DNA of 8,509 bases from JAGOUY01 sp964541725 (GTDB lineage Bacteria; Patescibacteriota; Patescibacteriia; 2-12-FULL-60-25): assembly GCA_964541725.1 (NCBI GenBank), contig CAZIQG010000052.1, positions 1 to 8,509 of the forward strand. The letters run 5' to 3'. Of this stretch, positions 6,720 through 8,509 are shown piece after piece. The notes beneath the pieces are model-generated. The model saw nothing but the letters and a program-made list of their open reading frames with translations. It searched no databases and was not told the origin of the DNA. Numbering within the stretch: position 1 is the stretch's first letter; the number at the start of each line of letters is the position of its first letter. The translations under genes and the position numbers were made by a program.

Positions 6720-6720
6720 G
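6704..6720. promoter_or_regulatory. 17-bp perfect dyad, candidate operator
   Basis: CGTGACAG and CTGTCACG flank a single central base, forming an 8+1+8 perfect palindrome. It lies between the nfu stop and the operon-head ATG and covers the -35 box and part of the spacer of the proposed promoter. A one-base centre is poor for an RNA hairpin but typical of a homodimer-binding operator. Binding here would be expected to repress, or otherwise control, the operon (inference). Confidence 0.5.
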
Positions 6721-6730
6721 CACAGGTTCT

Positions 6731-6979
6731 TTATTCTACCTGTACGACTTCTTTCACTTCAGGCACCATTTCCTTAAGTGTATCCTCAATCCCCGCTTTT
6801 AGGGTCATTTCTGACATAGGGCAGCCCACACAGGATCCCTGCATGCGGACCTGGACGAGCCCCGTTTCCATATTTACATCGACCAACTCCACATTTCCAC
6901 CATGCATGGCTAACCCCTGGCGTAGGACTTGTAGGACATTTTCGATATCTTGGGATAACTGCTCTTTGGTTTTGGACAT
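6731..6979 (-). CDS. NifU C-terminal-domain Fe-S scaffold protein (Nfu-like)
   Basis: An 82-residue protein that is essentially one NifU C-terminal domain. This family binds a [4Fe-4S] cluster at a dimer interface through a CxxC pair and passes it to target enzymes. Seen here: HGGNVELVDV (26-35), the GSCVGCPMS motif with Cys50 and Cys53, and the family's TLKAGIEDTLKEMVPEVKEV tail. It has no A-type or N-terminal NifU domain, so it is a minimal Nfu. It sits alone between the divergent rpmA and the downstream membrane-protein operon, with an intervening promoter-like site, so it may be a single-gene transcript. No SD is present; a -10-like TAATCT ends 8 nt before the ATG. No obvious Fe-S client is encoded in the window. 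Confidence 0.9.
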   Translation of the reverse strand: MSKTKEQLSQDIENVLQVLRQGLAMHGGNVELVDVNMETGLVQVRMQGSCVGCPMSEMTLKAGIEDTLKEMVPEVKEVVQVE

Positions 6980-6987
6980 ATTTAGGT

Positions 6988-7016
6988 AGATTAAGCCAAA
7001 ACTAGACGCTTGACAA
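6988..7016 (-). promoter_or_regulatory. Promoter for the nfu-like gene
   Basis: On the minus strand, TTGTCA (7016-7011, five of six matches to TTGACA) lies 17 nt from TAATCT (6993-6988), which keeps the most important T-A and final T of the -10 consensus but matches only three of six positions. The -10 box ends 8 nt before the ATG at 6979, implying little or no leader. The -35 box overlaps that of the divergent rpmA promoter. Confidence 0.4.
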
Positions 7017-7038
7017 GCTCACGGTATTCCTCTAAGAT
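7010..7038 (+). promoter_or_regulatory. Promoter for rpmA
   Basis: A consensus -35 TTGACA (7010-7015) is followed after 17 nt by TAAGAT (7033-7038, four of six matches to TATAAT). The predicted start near 7045 would give an rpmA leader of about 94 nt that contains the inverted heptamer arrays. Confidence 0.55.
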
Positions 7039-7054
7039 AAGCCCATATTTTTGA

Positions 7055-7134
7055 GTGTAGGCCTCAGGCGTCAGGGATTAGGTATCAGTCTTGATCCATC
7101 CTAAAGCCTCACGCCTGACTCCTGATTCCTAATC
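7055..7134. repeat. Inverted pair of degenerate heptamer arrays in the rpmA leader
   Basis: From 7055 to 7089, five consecutive 7-nt units follow NNTNAGG on the plus strand, with the first and last imperfect. From 7100 to 7134, five consecutive units follow CCTNANN, which is the reverse complement of the first consensus. A 10-nt spacer (7090-7099) separates the arms. Segments 7076-7088 and 7122-7134 can pair at 12 of 13 positions, so the leader can fold into a long hairpin ending four nt before the rpmA ATG. The unit has no protein-coding reading and no CRISPR-like spacers. Confidence 0.65.
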
Positions 7135-7138
7135 TCCT

Positions 7139-7453
7139 ATGGCTCACAAAAAAGCAGGTGGTTCTACCAGTAATGGGCGCGATTCCCATGGTCAACGCTT
7201 AGGCGTGAAAAAGTACGCGGGCGAAGTTGTTCGCACGGGGAATATTTTGGTGCGCCAACGTGGCACGAAGGTTCGCCCTGGCACCAACGTCGGCATCGGC
7301 AAAGACGACACCTTGTTCGCCTTAGCCAACGGCATGGTCAAATTCACCAACCGCCGCGTCCGCCGCTTCACCGGCGCTTTCAAGATGGTGAAGTTCGCGA
7401 ATGTAATTCCTTACGCAAAGCAAGAAGCAAAGGCAACAGCGGCTGCAAAATAA
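7139..7453 (+). CDS. rpmA: 50S ribosomal protein L27
   Basis: Large-subunit ribosomal protein whose N-terminal tail reaches the peptidyl-transferase centre. The start MAHKKAGGSTSNGRDSHGQR matches the mature L27 N-terminus, without the cleavable extension known from Firmicutes, followed by GVKKYAGEVV, GNILVRQRGTKVRPG and GKDDTLFALANG. At 104 residues it is longer than the usual 85-95 because of an Ala/Lys-rich C-terminal tail (KQEAKATAAAK). It is on the opposite strand to its upstream neighbour and is not preceded by rplU (L21), its usual operon partner. No SD precedes the ATG (CTAATCTCCTATG), so initiation must rely on something else. It ends in a strong bidirectional terminator shared with pyrG. 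Confidence 0.97.
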   Translation: MAHKKAGGSTSNGRDSHGQRLGVKKYAGEVVRTGNILVRQRGTKVRPGTNVGIGKDDTLFALANGMVKFTNRRVRRFTGAFKMVKFANVIPYAKQEAKATAAAK

Positions 7454-7462
7454 CTAAAATGA

Positions 7463-7505
7463 TTAAATAAAGAGACCCTCGATTATCGAGGGTCTCTTTA
7501 TTTAA
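7463..7505. terminator. Bidirectional intrinsic terminator between rpmA and pyrG
   Basis: A perfect 20-bp stem (7463-7482 with 7486-7505) has a 3-nt loop. Its core is GAGACCCTCGA, flanked by an A-rich stretch on the left arm and TCTTTATTTAA on the right, so each strand's transcript ends in a U-rich tract. It starts 9 nt after the rpmA stop and ends 5 nt before the pyrG stop, so it serves both convergent genes. Confidence 0.9.
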
Positions 7506-7510
7506 GAAAT

Positions 7511-8509
7511 TTACTTTGACGCTGCTTTCACAAACCCGACAAACATTGGATGCGGTCTGAACGGTCTTGATAAGAACTCGGGATGGAATTGGCTGGCCAT
7601 GAAGAAGGGATGGTTCTTCAATTCAACAATTTCGACCAATCTTCCATCAGGCGAGAGACCGCTCGGGATGAGGCCAGCTCTTTCTAGATCTTCGCGATAG
7701 TCGGGGTTACATTCGTAGCGATGGCGATGGCGTTCAACGATCTCATCTTGACCGTAGACTTCTTGGGCTTTGGAGCCGGGGCGCAGGAGACAATCGTAAG
7801 AGCCTAAACGCATGGTGCCGCCATAGTGCTTGTTTTTCATCCGTTCTTCCTGCTCATTCATGAGATGAATGACGGGATTGGGGGTTTTTGGATTGATTTC
7901 GGTGGTATTGGCATCCTTCAACCCAAGGACATTGCGGGCAAATTCGACTGTTGCGAGTTGAAGACCATAGCAAAGGCCGAGGTACGGAATCTTTTTCTCG
8001 CGCGCGTAACGGATTGCGAGCAACTTCCCTTCAATGCCACGCGTACCAAAGCCACCAGGTACGAGAATGCCATCAAGATTATTGAGGACATCTGAGACCG
8101 TCTTTGGGTTCATTTCCAACTCTTCCGAATTGATCCAGATGATTTCTGGTTTACGTTGGATGGACCAAGCGGCATGTTTGACGGCCTCTAAGACGGACAA
8201 GTAGGCATCCGTAAGAACGAAGTCACCCGTGGAAACATATTTACCGACGATGCCAATCTTAATCGATTTCGTGGAAGACTGGATACGATCCCAGAGTCCT
8301 TGCCAGGCGGTAAGGTCGACTTTGCTTTTTCGTAGCTTGAGTTTTTTGATGACGCGTTCTGCTAAGCCTTCTTGTTCGAGGTTAAGCGGGACTTGGTAGA
8401 TGGAACTGACATCGGGAGCGCTGATGACATCCTCGGCCAACATGCTGCAGTTGATGGCAATCTTTTGTTTGCGGGGTTTGTCGATGGGGTGCGTAGAACG
8501 ACCGATGAT
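7511..8509 (-). CDS. pyrG: CTP synthase, N-terminus outside the window
   Basis: Makes CTP from UTP, using ATP and ammonia from glutamine. The 332 residues present cover the end of the synthase domain and the whole class-I glutamine amidotransferase domain; full-length enzymes are about 530-550 residues. The frame stays open to 8509 (GRSTHPIDKPRKQKIAIN continues the synthase domain), so the Met at 8443 is internal and not the start. Visible motifs are SSIYQVPL at the domain end, KIGIVGKYV, LVPGGFGTRGIEGK, the nucleophile elbow LGLCYGLQLA (Cys codon 7972-7970) and the His-Glu pair in SQFHPEF near the C-terminus. GLCYGLQ differs from the common GICLGMQ, a variation I link to Candidate Phyla Radiation-like lineages. 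It is convergent with rpmA across a shared terminator. Confidence 0.97.
   Translation of the reverse strand: MIGRSTHPIDKPRKQKIAINCSMLAEDVISAPDVSSIYQVPLNLEQEGLAERVIKKLKLRKSKVDLTAWQGLWDRIQSSTKSIKIGIVGKYVSTGDFVLTDAYLSVLEAVKHAAWSIQRKPEIIWINSEELEMNPKTVSDVLNNLDGILVPGGFGTRGIEGKLLAIRYAREKKIPYLGLCYGLQLATVEFARNVLGLKDANTTEINPKTPNPVIHLMNEQEERMKNKHYGGTMRLGSYDCLLRPGSKAQEVYGQDEIVERHRHRYECNPDYREDLERAGLIPSGLSPDGRLVEIVELKNHPFFMASQFHPEFLSRPFRPHPMFVGFVKAASK

Noticed and set aside
6704..6720. The dyad after the nfu-like gene as its terminator
   Set aside because: It has a one-base loop and no U-tract on the minus strand; an operator fits the symmetry better.
6705..6989. 94-codon plus-strand open frame
   Set aside because: It is antisense to the nfu-like gene, whose CxxC motif and family pattern are clear; the plus-strand product has no recognisable features.
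7055..7134. A CRISPR array
   Set aside because: The units are 7 nt, degenerate and directly adjacent, without unique spacers.
7511..8443. pyrG taken as a complete 310-residue gene starting at 8443
   Set aside because: The frame stays open to the window edge and the upstream residues match the CTP synthase domain, so that Met is internal.
1..8509. tRNA, rRNA, insertion sequences or phage genes
   Set aside because: I saw no cloverleaf-like sequence, rRNA stretch, transposase motif or flanking target duplication; nearly all the sequence is accounted for by the listed genes.

Overview
The window looks like bacterial genome sequence, most likely from a Candidate Phyla Radiation (Patescibacteria)-type organism. 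The clues are a MurG with an aberrant donor loop (GGGSLGPVTP) and HQLD in place of HEQN, a MraY with NETDGLDGLAGG, a CTP synthase with GLCYGLQ at the glutaminase nucleophile, and a small membrane protein of a type I associate with these lineages. This placement rests on remembered family features, not on a search. Genes are tightly packed with 4-bp overlaps, and Shine-Dalgarno (SD) sites are almost absent.

Layout. From about 6720 down to position 1, a single minus-strand operon appears to run in this order: an unknown three-helix membrane protein (6299-6682), mraY, ftsW, murG, a type-I polyprenyl diphosphate synthase (probably geranylgeranyl diphosphate synthase), crtB (phytoene synthase) and crtI (phytoene desaturase, cut by the window edge). 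Upstream on the same strand is a small NifU-type Fe-S scaffold gene (6731-6979). Divergent from it on the plus strand is rpmA (ribosomal protein L27, 7139-7453). Convergent with rpmA is pyrG (CTP synthase, N-terminus outside the window). A perfect 20-bp-stem bidirectional terminator separates rpmA from pyrG.

How the genes fit together. MraY and MurG make lipid I and lipid II on undecaprenyl phosphate, and FtsW polymerises the glycan. The next three genes make C20 GGPP, condense two GGPP to phytoene, and desaturate it to coloured carotene. Cell-wall lipid-carrier steps and carotenoid synthesis therefore share one transcript, with direct ATGA coupling at murG/GGPP synthase and at crtB/crtI. The one larger gap inside the carotenoid block, between the GGPP synthase and crtB, holds a strong hairpin that buries the only good SD site I found in the window. 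It is a good candidate for a translational control element.

Other non-coding structure. There are two intergenic period-7 degenerate repeat arrays: an inverted pair in the rpmA leader and a single array before mraY. A 17-bp perfect dyad overlaps a good sigma70-type promoter at the head of the operon. A divergent nfu/rpmA promoter pair appears to share one TTGACAA -35 box. Two of the inferred minus-strand promoters have a -10 box exactly 8 nt before the ATG, suggesting leaderless or nearly leaderless messages.
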